A DNA stretch of 64,000 nucleotides. It comes from JBLHZY01 sp047631555 (lineage in GTDB: Bacteria > Pseudomonadota > Alphaproteobacteria > Rhodobacterales > Rhodobacteraceae). Shown here in pieces: positions 54,545-62,997 of this stretch (position 1 is its first letter; the number at the start of each line of letters is the position of its first letter). The stretch spans positions 124,001 through 188,000 of the forward strand of contig JBLHZY010000001.1 of assembly GCA_047631555.1 (NCBI GenBank). The letters are read 5' to 3'. The notes under the pieces are model-generated. The model was not told the DNA's origin and searched no databases. It saw only the letters and a program-made list of their open reading frames with translations. A program made the position numbers and the translations under genes.

Positions 54545-57500
54545 TTATTCCAGCTCGACCAACAAGTCTTTGGCATCAATCTGCGCGCCGGGCGTTACAT
54601 GGACGGATTTGATCACCGCATCGCGCTCTGCATGCAGGCCCGTTTCCATCTTCATCGCCTCGATCGTCAGCAGCAAATCGCCCTCTTTGACCTTCGCGCC
54701 GACGACGGCTGCGACGGTGGCAACAACGCCGGGCATCGGCGCGCCGATATGGTTGGCATTGCCAAGCTCGGCCTTGGGGCGCGCGGCTGTTGTCGCGACC
54801 GCTTTGCGATTTGGAACGCGGATAACGCGCGGCTGGCCGTTGAGCTCAAAGAAGACCTTACATTCGCCCCGATCATCCGTCTCGCCAATCACCTGGCAGC
54901 GAATTTCAAGGGTTTTGCCCGGATCGATCTCGGCAGAAAGGCTCTCGCCCGGCTCCATCCCATAGAAAAACGTGTGCGTGGGCAAGGTCCGAACGGGGCC
55001 ATATGTGGCGTTGCGGGTGGCATAATCGGTGAAGACTTTGGGATACATCAAATAGCCGTTGAGATCCTCGTCATCAATCTCGCGCCCCTCAAGCTTGGCC
55101 GAAAGCTTAGACCGCGCGGCCTCAAGATCAACCGCCGCCAAATGCTTGCCGGGCCGCTCAAGATTGGGCTTTTCGCCCTTCAAGGCCTTGTTCACAATCG
55201 CCGCAGGAAAGCCGCCCGGAGGCTGGCCCAGATTGCCGCGCATCATATCAATTACGCTATCGGGCAGCGCCACATCTATATCTGGATCTTCCACCTGCGC
55301 GCGGCTAAGCCCTTGAGAAACCATCATCAATGCCATGTCGCCCACAACTTTTGAGCTTGGCGTAACCTTCACGATATCGCCAAACATCTGGTTCACCTCG
55401 GCATACATATGCGCCACCTCATGCCAGCGCTCTTCCAGCCCTAATGAGCGGGCCTGCGCTTTGAGATTGGTGAATTGGCCGCCGGGCATTTCGTGCAGAT
55501 AAACCTCCGAGGCTGGCGCCTGAAGCCCGCTTTCAAAGGCCGCATACTGGCCGCGCGCGCCTTCCCAATAGTTCGAAATCTCGCGGATCGCATCAATATC
55601 AAGGCCGGTTTCGCGATCCGTATCCTCTAGCGCCTCGACGATCGATCCAAGGCAAGGCTGTGATGTATTGCCCGAAAACGCATCCATCGCGCAATCAACC
55701 GCATCAACGCCCGCCTCCGCCGCCGCGAGGATCGAGGCGCCCGCAATGCCGGATGTATCATGCGTGTGGAAATGGATCGGCAATCCGACCTCTTCTTTGA
55801 GCGCTTTGACCAGCACTTTGGCCGCCGCAGGGCGCAGCAATCCGGCCATGTCTTTGAGGCCCAGAATATGCGCGCCAGCGGCCTTCAATTCTTGGGCCAT
55901 CGCCACATAGTATTTCAGATCATATTTGGCCCGATCCGCATCGAAAATATTGCCCGTATAACAAACCGTGCCTTCGCAAATCTTGCCGCTCTCAACCACT
56001 GCATCCATCGCAACGCGCATATTCTCGACCCAGTTGAGGCTGTCAAAAACCCGGAAAACATCAACGCCGCTTTGCGCTGCTTGGGCTACGAAACTCTGCA
56101 CAACATTGTCAGGATAATTGGTATAGCCAACGCCATTTGAGCCGCGCAAAAGCATCTGGCTCATCACGTTGGGCAACTTCGCGCGCAGATCGCGCAGGCG
56201 CTGCCACGGACATTCTTGCAAGAAGCGGTACGCCACATCAAAGGTCGCCCCGCCCCAGCATTCCACGGAGAAAAGCTGCGGCAGGTTGGCTGCATATGTG
56301 GGGGCAACTCGGATCATATCGATTGAGCGCATGCGCGTTGCGAGCAGGCTTTGATGCCCGTCGCGCATGGTTGTGTCGGTTATCAAAAGCTGGCTCTGCG
56401 CGGCCATCCAATCGGCCACAGCTTGCGCGCCTTTTTCCTCCAAAAGGTTGCGCGTGCCGGGGGCGGGCGTATCCGTGCGGCTTGCAGGCGCTTTTGGCGC
56501 TTTGGCCTCGGCGGGCATTGGGCGGCCAGCGGTTTCGGGATGCCCGTTGACGGAAATATCCGCGATATAGGTCAGGATTTTGGTTGCCCGATCGCGGCGC
56601 GCCTCAAAATTGAAAAGCTCCGGCGTTTGGTCGATAAATTTGGTGTGATACTCATAGTTGAGGAAGGTCGGATGCTTGAGCAGGTTTTCCACAAAAGCGA
56701 TGTTTGTCGAGACGCCGCGGATACGAAATTCGCGCAAGGCCCGGTCCATCCGCGCAATCGCCGCCTCTGGCGTTGGGGCCCAAGCCGTTACTTTCTCTAG
56801 CAAACTATCGTAATAGCGCGTGATCACCGCGCCGGAATAGGCCGTGCCGCCATCAAGACGAATGCCCATGCCCGTGGCGCCGCGATAGGCGGTGATGCGG
56901 CCATAATCGGGGATGAAATTGTTGGTCGGGTCCTCGGTCGTGATCCGGCATTGAAGCGCGTGACCGTCAAGCTTGACCTCCTCTTGCGAGGCAACGCCGG
57001 TCGCTTCTGTTAGGCTCTTGCCCTCGGTGATCAGAATCTGCGCGCGCACGATATCAATGCCTGTCACTTCTTCGGTCACAGTGTGCTCAACCTGAACGCG
57101 CGGGTTCACCTCGATGAAGTAAAACGCGCCCGTTTCCATATCCATCAGGAATTCGATTGTGCCGGCGCATTGATAGCCAACGGCCTCGGCGATCCGCTTG
57201 CCAAGGGCGCAAATTTCGCTGCGCTGCGCCTCGGAAAGATAGGGGGCGGGCGCGCGCTCAACCACCTTTTGGTTGCGCCGCTGCACGGAGCAGTCGCGCT
57301 CATAGAGGTGATAGATATTGCCCTGAGAATCCCCAAGGATTTGAACCTCAACATGGCGCGCGCGCAGGATCATCTTCTCAAGATAGCCCTCATCATTGCC
57401 AAAGGCCGAAGCCGCCTCGCGCCGCCCTTCGCGCACCTTTTCTTCAAGGTCACCGGGGCCATCAATGGGGCGCATGCCGCGCCCGCCGCCGCCCCAACTT

Positions 57501-57985
57501 GCCTTGAGCATCAACGGATAGCCGACCTCGGCCGCCTGTTTGGCCACAAGCGCCATATCATCGCCCAAAACAGGCGTCGCCGGGATCACAGGCACGCCCG
57601 CTTTGATCGCTACTTGGCGCGCCGAAGCTTTATCACCAAGCGCGCGCATGGTCTCCGCTTTTGGGCCGATAAAGGCGATGCCTGCCGCGCTACAAGCGTC
57701 GACAAAATCAGGATTTTCCGACAAAAGCCCATAGCCCGGATGGATCGCATCCGCGCCCGCCATTTTGGCCACCCGGATGATTTCTTCGATGCTCAGATAG
57801 GCCGCAACAGGCCCCATGCCTTCGCCGATCAGGTAAGCCTCATCAGCCTTAAAGCGGTGCAGCGAGAGCTTATCTTCCTCGGCATAAATCGCCACCGTGC
57901 GCTTTCCGAGCTCATTGGCGGCGCGCATCACACGGATGGCAATTTCACCGCGATTGGCGATTAGGATTTTCTGAAAATCGGCCAT
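54545..57985 (-). CDS. pyc: pyruvate carboxylase
   Basis: This 1146-residue enzyme has, in order, biotin carboxylase (residues ~1–460, ATP-grasp with KASWGGGGRGMR and EVNPRVQVEHTVTEE), a carboxyltransferase barrel (~530–800, DTTMRDGHQSLLATRMR and HFHTHDTSG), and a biotin carrier domain with the biotinylated Lys in EAMKMET (~residue 1112). It adds CO2 to pyruvate to make oxaloacetate, refilling the TCA cycle. The length is that of the single-chain alpha4 type. It stands alone. Confidence 0.97.
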   Translation of the reverse strand: MADFQKILIANRGEIAIRVMRAANELGKRTVAIYAEEDKLSLHRFKADEAYLIGEGMGPVAAYLSIEEIIRVAKMAGADAIHPGYGLLSENPDFVDACSAAGIAFIGPKAETMRALGDKASARQVAIKAGVPVIPATPVLGDDMALVAKQAAEVGYPLMLKASWGGGGRGMRPIDGPGDLEEKVREGRREAASAFGNDEGYLEKMILRARHVEVQILGDSQGNIYHLYERDCSVQRRNQKVVERAPAPYLSEAQRSEICALGKRIAEAVGYQCAGTIEFLMDMETGAFYFIEVNPRVQVEHTVTEEVTGIDIVRAQILITEGKSLTEATGVASQEEVKLDGHALQCRITTEDPTNNFIPDYGRITAYRGATGMGIRLDGGTAYSGAVITRYYDSLLEKVTAWAPTPEAAIARMDRALREFRIRGVSTNIAFVENLLKHPTFLNYEYHTKFIDQTPELFNFEARRDRATKILTYIADISVNGHPETAGRPMPAEAKAPKAPASRTDTPAPGTRNLLEEKGAQAVADWMAAQSQLLITDTTMRDGHQSLLATRMRSIDMIRVAPTYAANLPQLFSVECWGGATFDVAYRFLQECPWQRLRDLRAKLPNVMSQMLLRGSNGVGYTNYPDNVVQSFVAQAAQSGVDVFRVFDSLNWVENMRVAMDAVVESGKICEGTVCYTGNIFDADRAKYDLKYYVAMAQELKAAGAHILGLKDMAGLLRPAAAKVLVKALKEEVGLPIHFHTHDTSGIAGASILAAAEAGVDAVDCAMDAFSGNTSQPCLGSIVEALEDTDRETGLDIDAIREISNYWEGARGQYAAFESGLQAPASEVYLHEMPGGQFTNLKAQARSLGLEERWHEVAHMYAEVNQMFGDIVKVTPSSKVVGDMALMMVSQGLSRAQVEDPDIDVALPDSVIDMMRGNLGQPPGGFPAAIVNKALKGEKPNLERPGKHLAAVDLEAARSKLSAKLEGREIDDEDLNGYLMYPKVFTDYATRNATYGPVRTLPTHTFFYGMEPGESLSAEIDPGKTLEIRCQVIGETDDRGECKVFFELNGQPRVIRVPNRKAVATTAARPKAELGNANHIGAPMPGVVATVAAVVGAKVKEGDLLLTIEAMKMETGLHAERDAVIKSVHVTPGAQIDAKDLLVELE

Positions 57986-58136
57986 AGGTAGTCTCCTGAT
58001 CGAGGGGGCAACGGATGGATTTGCGCGAGGCTAGGCATATTCTGCGGCGCAGTAAACCGTTTTATGCAGTTGCAGCGTAAAATTTGTTAACGCTAACATA
58101 CGCGATTAAGATGGCCTTGGCAAAGCGCGCCTGTGC

Positions 58137-59282
58137 TTAGCCCCAGAGGCAATCGCGCGCTTGAATAGGGCGGGTGATCCCCATCTGCATCATGCAAGAT
58201 TTCATGTCATCGCGTAAAATGTGATCCACATGCGCTGCGCCGCGCGCCCCAAAGGCCCCAAGCCCATGATGCCAGGCCCGCCCGAGCATCACAAAATCCG
58301 CGCCCAATGCGATGGCGCGAAGCACATCAAGCCCCGATCCAACCGCGCCGTCATAGAGCAGCGGATAATCCGGGCCAACAGCGGCGCGGATTGCAGGCAA
58401 GGCCTCGGCGCCAGAAGGGCTTGCATCAAACTGCCGCCCGCCATGATTTGAGACCCAGACCCCATCAATGCCCTCATTGAGAAGCCGCAAAGCATCCCCC
58501 GCATTTAGCACGCCTTTGGCCAAAATCGGCCCCTCCCATTGACGGCGAAGCTGCGTCAGAAAATCCCAATCGGGTGCCATATGTTGGCCCAGCCCCACAT
58601 GGCCTTTAGAGACCTCGCGCACCTTGGTAACCTCATAGCGCGCAAGAGTTTTTACCTTTGGCATGCCGTGGCGCAGGGTGGCCAAGGCCCAAGCCGGGCG
58701 CAGGGCAACGTGGCTCAAAATACGCGGTGTGATCTTCGGTGGAGTAGCGACGCCGCCGCGCCGCTGACGTTCGCGCCGCGAGGGGCCAGGGACATCAACC
58801 GTTAGGATCAGCGTCTTAAACCCGGCCGCTTTGGCGCGGGCCAAAAGATCGGCGCAGCTCGCCGGATCGGCAGGCGGATAGAGCTGAAACCAGCCATTGC
58901 TGCCGATATGCGGCGCAAGGTCCTCGGGCGCTTGGGCGGCGACGGTTGAAAGGCTGTAGGGGATATTCTGGGCGCGCGCGAGCTTGGCCAATGTGACCTC
59001 AGCCCCCGGCCAAAACAGGCCGGACATGCCAACAGGCGACATCCCAAACGGCGCGCTAAAGCTTTGGCCCAAAAGAGAAGTTTCAAGCTTAGGGGTGACC
59101 TCTCCGGTCAGAATTGCCGGGCGCAAGCGCACCTTATCAAGCGCGTCTCGATTGGCGGCCATCGCGCCTTCTGCGCCGGTGCCACTATCCAGATACTCCC
59201 AGGCAAAATGCGGAATGCGGCGGCGCGCGCGGGCGCGCAGATCATCAAGCGAGGGGAAATTGGTATCTATCTGCATCGCCAA
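58137..59282 (-). CDS. FMN-dependent alpha-hydroxy-acid dehydrogenase (LldD-like)
   Basis: This 381-residue enzyme has the lactate-oxidase/mandelate-dehydrogenase plan. It shows PHFAWEYLDSGTGAEGA at the start, SPVGMSGLFWPGAE, and the active-site block VSNHGGRQFDASPSGAEALPAI with the catalytic His and Arg. It then has PLLYDGAVGSGLDVLRAIALGADFVMLGRAW for FMN phosphate. It oxidises a 2-hydroxy acid such as lactate. The exact substrate cannot be fixed by sequence alone. The gap to pyc is 151 bases with no gene. Confidence 0.87.
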   Translation of the reverse strand: MAMQIDTNFPSLDDLRARARRRIPHFAWEYLDSGTGAEGAMAANRDALDKVRLRPAILTGEVTPKLETSLLGQSFSAPFGMSPVGMSGLFWPGAEVTLAKLARAQNIPYSLSTVAAQAPEDLAPHIGSNGWFQLYPPADPASCADLLARAKAAGFKTLILTVDVPGPSRRERQRRGGVATPPKITPRILSHVALRPAWALATLRHGMPKVKTLARYEVTKVREVSKGHVGLGQHMAPDWDFLTQLRRQWEGPILAKGVLNAGDALRLLNEGIDGVWVSNHGGRQFDASPSGAEALPAIRAAVGPDYPLLYDGAVGSGLDVLRAIALGADFVMLGRAWHHGLGAFGARGAAHVDHILRDDMKSCMMQMGITRPIQARDCLWG

Positions 59283-59398
59283 TTTGTGAGCGATTGCGCG
59301 GCTTTGGGCAAGAGGCGCGATGGTGCGCGCAAAAAGGGCGGGAACATTGCGTGAACAAGGCTTTCCTATGGGGCGCAGTTGTGGTTAACATCGCGCGC

Positions 59399-61876
59399 AT
59401 GAGCAGCCATGATGAATTCGATGCCTTTGATGCAGCCGCCGCGCCGCCGCGCCCCAGCCTGAGCCAAATGGCGATGGCCGCGCGCCCCGCGCCCTATCTG
59501 GACGAGCTGAACGAGGCCCAACGCGCCGCGGTTGAGGCGATGGATGGCCCAGTTTTGATGCTGGCCGGGGCCGGAACCGGCAAAACCAAAGCGCTGACCA
59601 CGCGGATTTGCCATCTGCTCAACACCGCGCGCGCCCGCCCCAACGAGATTTTGGCCGTAACATTTACCAACAAAGCCGCGCGCGAGATGAAAAATCGCGT
59701 CGGCAATTTGATGGGGCAAACGGTTGAGGGGATGCCTTGGCTGGGCACGTTTCACTCGGTCTGTGTGAAGCTTTTGCGCCGCCATGCGGAATTGGTCGGG
59801 CTGAAAAGCAACTTCACCATCCTTGATACGGACGATCAAATTCGCCTGCTAAAACAATTGCTTGCCGCCGCTCAGATCGACGACAAACGCTGGCCCGCGC
59901 GCCAACTTGCCGGGATCATCGACAGCTGGAAAAACCGCGCTTGGACGCCCGAGAAGGTCCCCGTGGCTGAAGCGGCGGCGTTTAACGGCATGGGGGTTGA
60001 GCTTTACGCGCAATATCAGGCCCGGCTGCGCACGCTGAATGCGACCGATTTTGGCGATCTTTTGCTGCATATGGTCACGATTTTTCAGACCCATGACGAT
60101 GTGCTCAAACAGTATCAGCGCTGGTTCAAATACATCCTCGTGGACGAGTACCAAGATACCAATGTCGCGCAATATCTCTGGCTGCGGCTGCTGGCGGCGG
60201 ACCATAAGAATATCTGCTGCGTGGGCGATGATGATCAGTCGATCTATGGCTGGCGCGGCGCCGAAGTCGGCAATATCTTGCGGTTTGAAAAGGATTTTCC
60301 CGGCGCAAAAGTCGTGCGGCTTGAGCAGAATTACCGCTCGACTCCGCATATTTTGAAGGCTGCTTCCGGCGTTATTCAGGGCAACACGGGCCGTTTGGGC
60401 AAAGAGCTTTGGACCGAAGTGGCGGATGGCGAAAAGGTTCGCCTTATCGGCCATTGGGATGGCGAAGAAGAGGCGCGTTGGATCGGCGAAGAGATCGAAG
60501 CGATGCAGGGCGGCACCCGCGGCATGCGCGCCTTTAGCCTTGATGATACGGCAATTCTTGTGCGCGCCAGCCACCAAATGCGCGCCTTTGAGGATCGCTT
60601 TTTGACCATTGGCTTGCCCTACCGCGTTATCGGCGGGCCGCGCTTTTATGAGCGCTTGGAAATCCGCGATGCCATGGCCTATTTTCGCGTCTGTATCAGC
60701 CCCGAGGATGATCTGGCCTTTGAGCGGATCATCAACACGCCCAAGCGCGGCGTTGGCGATAAGGCCCTGCAAACGATCCAGCGGATGGCGCGCGAAAACG
60801 GGGTGAGCCTTGTTCAGGGGGCGATGCTTTGTGTTGAAGCTGGCGCGCTTTCGGGCAAGGCAAAGAATGCTGTGGCCGAGCTGGTGCGCAACCTTGCGCG
60901 CTGGTCCAAGCTCACGCGTGGCCCGCTTTTGAATGTGGCGCAGACGGATGATGACGCGGTGCTTGAAAACGATGGCGCCGTTGGGCCGCAGGAATACGGC
61001 GCGCCGGAAATCTCGCATATCGAGCTGGCCGAGCAGATTTTGGAAGAATCCGGCTATATCGAGATGTGGCAAAACGATAAAACGCCCGAAGCGCCGGGCC
61101 GCCTTGAGAACCTTAAAGAATTGGTCAAAGCGCTTGATAACTTTGAGAACTTGCAAGGGTTTCTTGAGCATGTCTCGCTGATTATGGACAATGAGCAAGA
61201 CGAGGCAGGCGCGAAAATCTCGATCATGACGCTGCACGGGGCCAAGGGGCTTGAGTTTCCCTCCGTATTCCTGCCCGGCTGGGAAGATGGGCTTTTCCCG
61301 AGCCAGCGCAGCATGGATGAAAGCGGGCAAAAGGGCCTCGAGGAAGAGCGGCGATTGGCCTATGTGGGCATCACGCGCGCCGAGGAATTGTGCACGATTT
61401 CGTTTGCCGCCAATAGGCGCGTCTATGGGCAATGGCAGTCGGCGCTGCCGAGCCGCTTTATTGATGAGCTGCCCGAGGATCATGTTGATGTGCTGACCCC
61501 GCCGGGCCTTTACGGCGGCGGATTTGGCGCAGCGGCCGGAAGCTTTGGGCAAAGCGATATCTACGGCGACAACTCGATTGATGAAAAGGTGCAGCGCGCG
61601 GACGGGTATAATTCACCCGGCTGGAAGCGGCTTCAGGCCAAGGCGCAATCGCGCGGGCTCTCGCAACCCTCAAAGGCGCGCAATGTCGTGATTGATATGG
61701 CCGCGGTTTCCAGCTTTTCCAAAGGCGAGCGGGTGTTTCATACGAAATTTGGCTATGGCACGATCATGGGGATTGAGGGCGATAAGCTTGATATCGAGTT
61801 TGAGCGGGCAGGGGCCAAGAAGGTTATTGGCAAATTTGTCGTGCCTGCGGATCGCGCGGATGATGTTCCGTTTTAG
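59399..61876 (+). CDS. uvrD: UvrD/PcrA-type SF1A DNA helicase
   Basis: From the ATG at 59399 the protein has 825 residues with motif Ia/Walker A AGAGTGKTKALTTR (near residue 57), VDEYQDTN Walker B, DDDQSIYGWRGAE, LEQNYRS and, late, MTLHGAKGLEFPSVFLPGWEDGLFP. It unwinds DNA 3'–5' during mismatch and excision repair and clears proteins from DNA. A C-terminal tail (FSKGERVFHTKFGYGTIMGIEGD) is the Tudor-like polymerase-binding domain of PcrA. The longer frame to 59114 overlaps the divergent dehydrogenase and is rejected. Confidence 0.93.
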   Translation: MSSHDEFDAFDAAAAPPRPSLSQMAMAARPAPYLDELNEAQRAAVEAMDGPVLMLAGAGTGKTKALTTRICHLLNTARARPNEILAVTFTNKAAREMKNRVGNLMGQTVEGMPWLGTFHSVCVKLLRRHAELVGLKSNFTILDTDDQIRLLKQLLAAAQIDDKRWPARQLAGIIDSWKNRAWTPEKVPVAEAAAFNGMGVELYAQYQARLRTLNATDFGDLLLHMVTIFQTHDDVLKQYQRWFKYILVDEYQDTNVAQYLWLRLLAADHKNICCVGDDDQSIYGWRGAEVGNILRFEKDFPGAKVVRLEQNYRSTPHILKAASGVIQGNTGRLGKELWTEVADGEKVRLIGHWDGEEEARWIGEEIEAMQGGTRGMRAFSLDDTAILVRASHQMRAFEDRFLTIGLPYRVIGGPRFYERLEIRDAMAYFRVCISPEDDLAFERIINTPKRGVGDKALQTIQRMARENGVSLVQGAMLCVEAGALSGKAKNAVAELVRNLARWSKLTRGPLLNVAQTDDDAVLENDGAVGPQEYGAPEISHIELAEQILEESGYIEMWQNDKTPEAPGRLENLKELVKALDNFENLQGFLEHVSLIMDNEQDEAGAKISIMTLHGAKGLEFPSVFLPGWEDGLFPSQRSMDESGQKGLEEERRLAYVGITRAEELCTISFAANRRVYGQWQSALPSRFIDELPEDHVDVLTPPGLYGGGFGAAAGSFGQSDIYGDNSIDEKVQRADGYNSPGWKRLQAKAQSRGLSQPSKARNVVIDMAAVSSFSKGERVFHTKFGYGTIMGIEGDKLDIEFERAGAKKVIGKFVVPADRADDVPF

Positions 61877-61925
61877 GCCCGCGACGGCGCGTTGAGATTT
61901 TCCGGTGCCAAGCATCAAAACAAAG

Positions 61926-61962
61926 ACGGCGGCACCTGATGAGCAGGGCCGCCGTTTTGCTT
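61926..61962. terminator. bidirectional terminator between uvrD and CcsR array
   Basis: ACGGCGGC (61926–61933) pairs with GCCGCCGT (61948–61955), with CCTG/CAGG extending the stem. T-rich sequence follows on both strands (TTTTG on plus, CTTTGTTTT on minus). It ends uvrD and the oppositely transcribed small-RNA operon. Confidence 0.8.
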
Positions 61963-62041
61963 TTGCGCCGTCAGGGAAAATAAAACGGCGCAGCAAGCCG
62001 GGCCTTGTCTTTGATTGCAAAGGTCAGGTCCGAAGAAATGT

Positions 62042-62114
62042 GCGGCGGCGCCAGGGAGGAGGAGAGCGCCGCCGCTCAAAGTCTCGAAGCTCTCTGGGAG
62101 GAGAAGTGCTTCGA
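62042..62114 (-). ncRNA. CcsR-type small RNA, fourth in array
   Basis: Two hairpins carry CU-rich loops. The 5' one (stem 62114–62108/62090–62084) shows TCTCCTCCC at 62104–62096. The 3' one has a perfect 10-bp stem (62075–62066/62051–62042) with CCTCCTCCC at 62062–62054 in its loop. This matches the known CcsR fold, with anti-Shine-Dalgarno-like loops. Confidence 0.8.
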
Positions 62115-62189
62115 TCTTTGGCAGATCGCCATTCTGGCAATCCGATGGGGGTGGGCCGGGGGCAATGCCCAAAGCCCGAATAAGAAAAG

Positions 62190-62258
62190 GCGGTGACTTC
62201 TGGGAGGAGAAGCCACCGCTCAAGTTCACGAAGCCCTCTGGGAGGAGGTAGTGCTTCG
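62190..62258 (-). ncRNA. CcsR-type small RNA, third in array
   Basis: Hairpin 62258–62253/62234–62229 carries CCTCCTCCC (62248–62240) and hairpin 62219–62209/62200–62190 carries TCTCCTCCC (62210–62202). The first hairpin is nearly identical to that of the fourth member (CGAAGC stem, loop CTCTGGGAGGAG on plus), showing tandem duplication. Confidence 0.8.
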
Positions 62259-62302
62259 ATCTCTTTGGCCTGAGCACTTGCGCGCGAGGCCGAATTGAGG
62301 AT

Positions 62303-62375
62303 GCGGCGACATCCGGGAGGAGGAGTGGATGCCGCCGCTCTAACACGGGTATCTCTGGGAGGAGAAAGAACCCGT
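62303..62375 (-). ncRNA. CcsR-type small RNA, second in array
   Basis: Hairpin 62375–62370/62350–62345 has TCTCCTCCC at 62365–62357. Hairpin 62338–62327/62314–62303 (12 bp with one mismatch) has CCTCCTCCC at 62323–62315. The layout is the same as the other members. Confidence 0.8.
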
Positions 62376-62407
62376 ATCTCGTTTGAAGCCTGAGCTTCGG
62401 AATTTTT

Positions 62408-62479
62408 GCGGCGATATCAGGGAGGAGAAGAGATATCGCCGCGATCATGCAGCCCCTTAAACAGGGAGGAGTGGGGCTG
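62408..62479 (-). ncRNA. CcsR-type small RNA, first in array
   Basis: Hairpin 62479–62473/62456–62450 has ACTCCTCCC at 62472–62464, and hairpin 62442–62432/62418–62408 (perfect 11 bp) has TCTCCTCCC at 62428–62420. It begins only 11 bases after the DUF1127 stop, so it is probably processed from the same transcript. Confidence 0.8.
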
Positions 62480-62490
62480 AATTCTATGTC

Positions 62491-62706
62491 TTAGGCGCCG
62501 TAGGCGGCCTCGATTGCGATGGCGCGAAGCGAAGAGCGGTGAATGCCAAGATCGGCCAATTCACGATTGCTCAACTCGCCGAGCTCACGCAGAGTTTTGC
62601 GGTATGTTGCGTATTGCGAGTAGCGCTCGCCGAGGTCTTTGAAGACCGCGCTGATGCGATCTGTGATGCCAGCGTCTGCGGTGCGAACTGAATGTACATA
62701 AGCCAT
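62491..62706 (-). CDS. ccaF1: DUF1127 small basic protein (CcaF1-like)
   Basis: This 71-residue protein starts MAYVHSVRTADAG at 62706, preceded by GAGG. It ends with the DUF1127 motif RKTLRELGELSNRELADLGIHRSSLRAIA, an arginine-rich helix that can bind RNA. In Rhodobacter sphaeroides the equivalent gene RSP_6037 lies directly upstream of ccsR1–4 and is co-transcribed, and its product (CcaF1) affects sRNA processing. The identical context here supports the same assignment. A longer start at 62799 falls inside the promoter and is rejected. Confidence 0.88.
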   Translation of the reverse strand: MAYVHSVRTADAGITDRISAVFKDLGERYSQYATYRKTLRELGELSNRELADLGIHRSSLRAIAIEAAYGA

Positions 62707-62771
62707 TTTGTCGTCCTCTTCTTTCTTGCGTCTAAAGTCATCGAAGCGTTTGTTTGCTTCCTTGAGACTGA

Positions 62772-62799
62772 AGATGGGGCATATGCTGCAATTGCACAA
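62772..62799 (-). promoter_or_regulatory. RpoH-like promoter of the ccaF1–ccsR operon
   Basis: On the minus strand TTGTGC (62799–62794) is followed after 14 bases by CCCCATCT (62779–62772), the −10 form of heat-shock sigma factors (consensus CCCCATNT). This would start transcription near 62765, about 60 bases before the ATG. RpoHI/RpoHII control is known for the R. sphaeroides locus. Confidence 0.65.
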
Positions 62800-62997
62800 T
62801 CCGCCGTTTCGTCAATGCCGCTATGCAGAAAATGCATACGAAGGACTGACCCAATTTAAGGCGCTTTGATGCCTTAATAGGCAGTTAAAGCACTACATGT
62901 TGTGTTTCGACGCCGCGTCATTTCGGCAAATCCGCCCCATATGGCCACGGCGCGCAGATGGTAGTATGCCGTATGTGCAACCCTGAAGGAGCCTCAG

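Noticed and set aside
61915..62448. 177-residue minus-strand ORF across the sRNA array
   Set aside because: Its residues derive from the repeated hairpins (LLLPD-type repeats) and have no protein-like pattern; the small-RNA explanation covers the sequence.
62042..62479. CRISPR array suggested by eight regular GGGAGGAG repeats
   Set aside because: The shared core is only 8–9 bases and lies in hairpin loops with differing stems; spacing is irregular and paired. It fits CcsR small RNAs.
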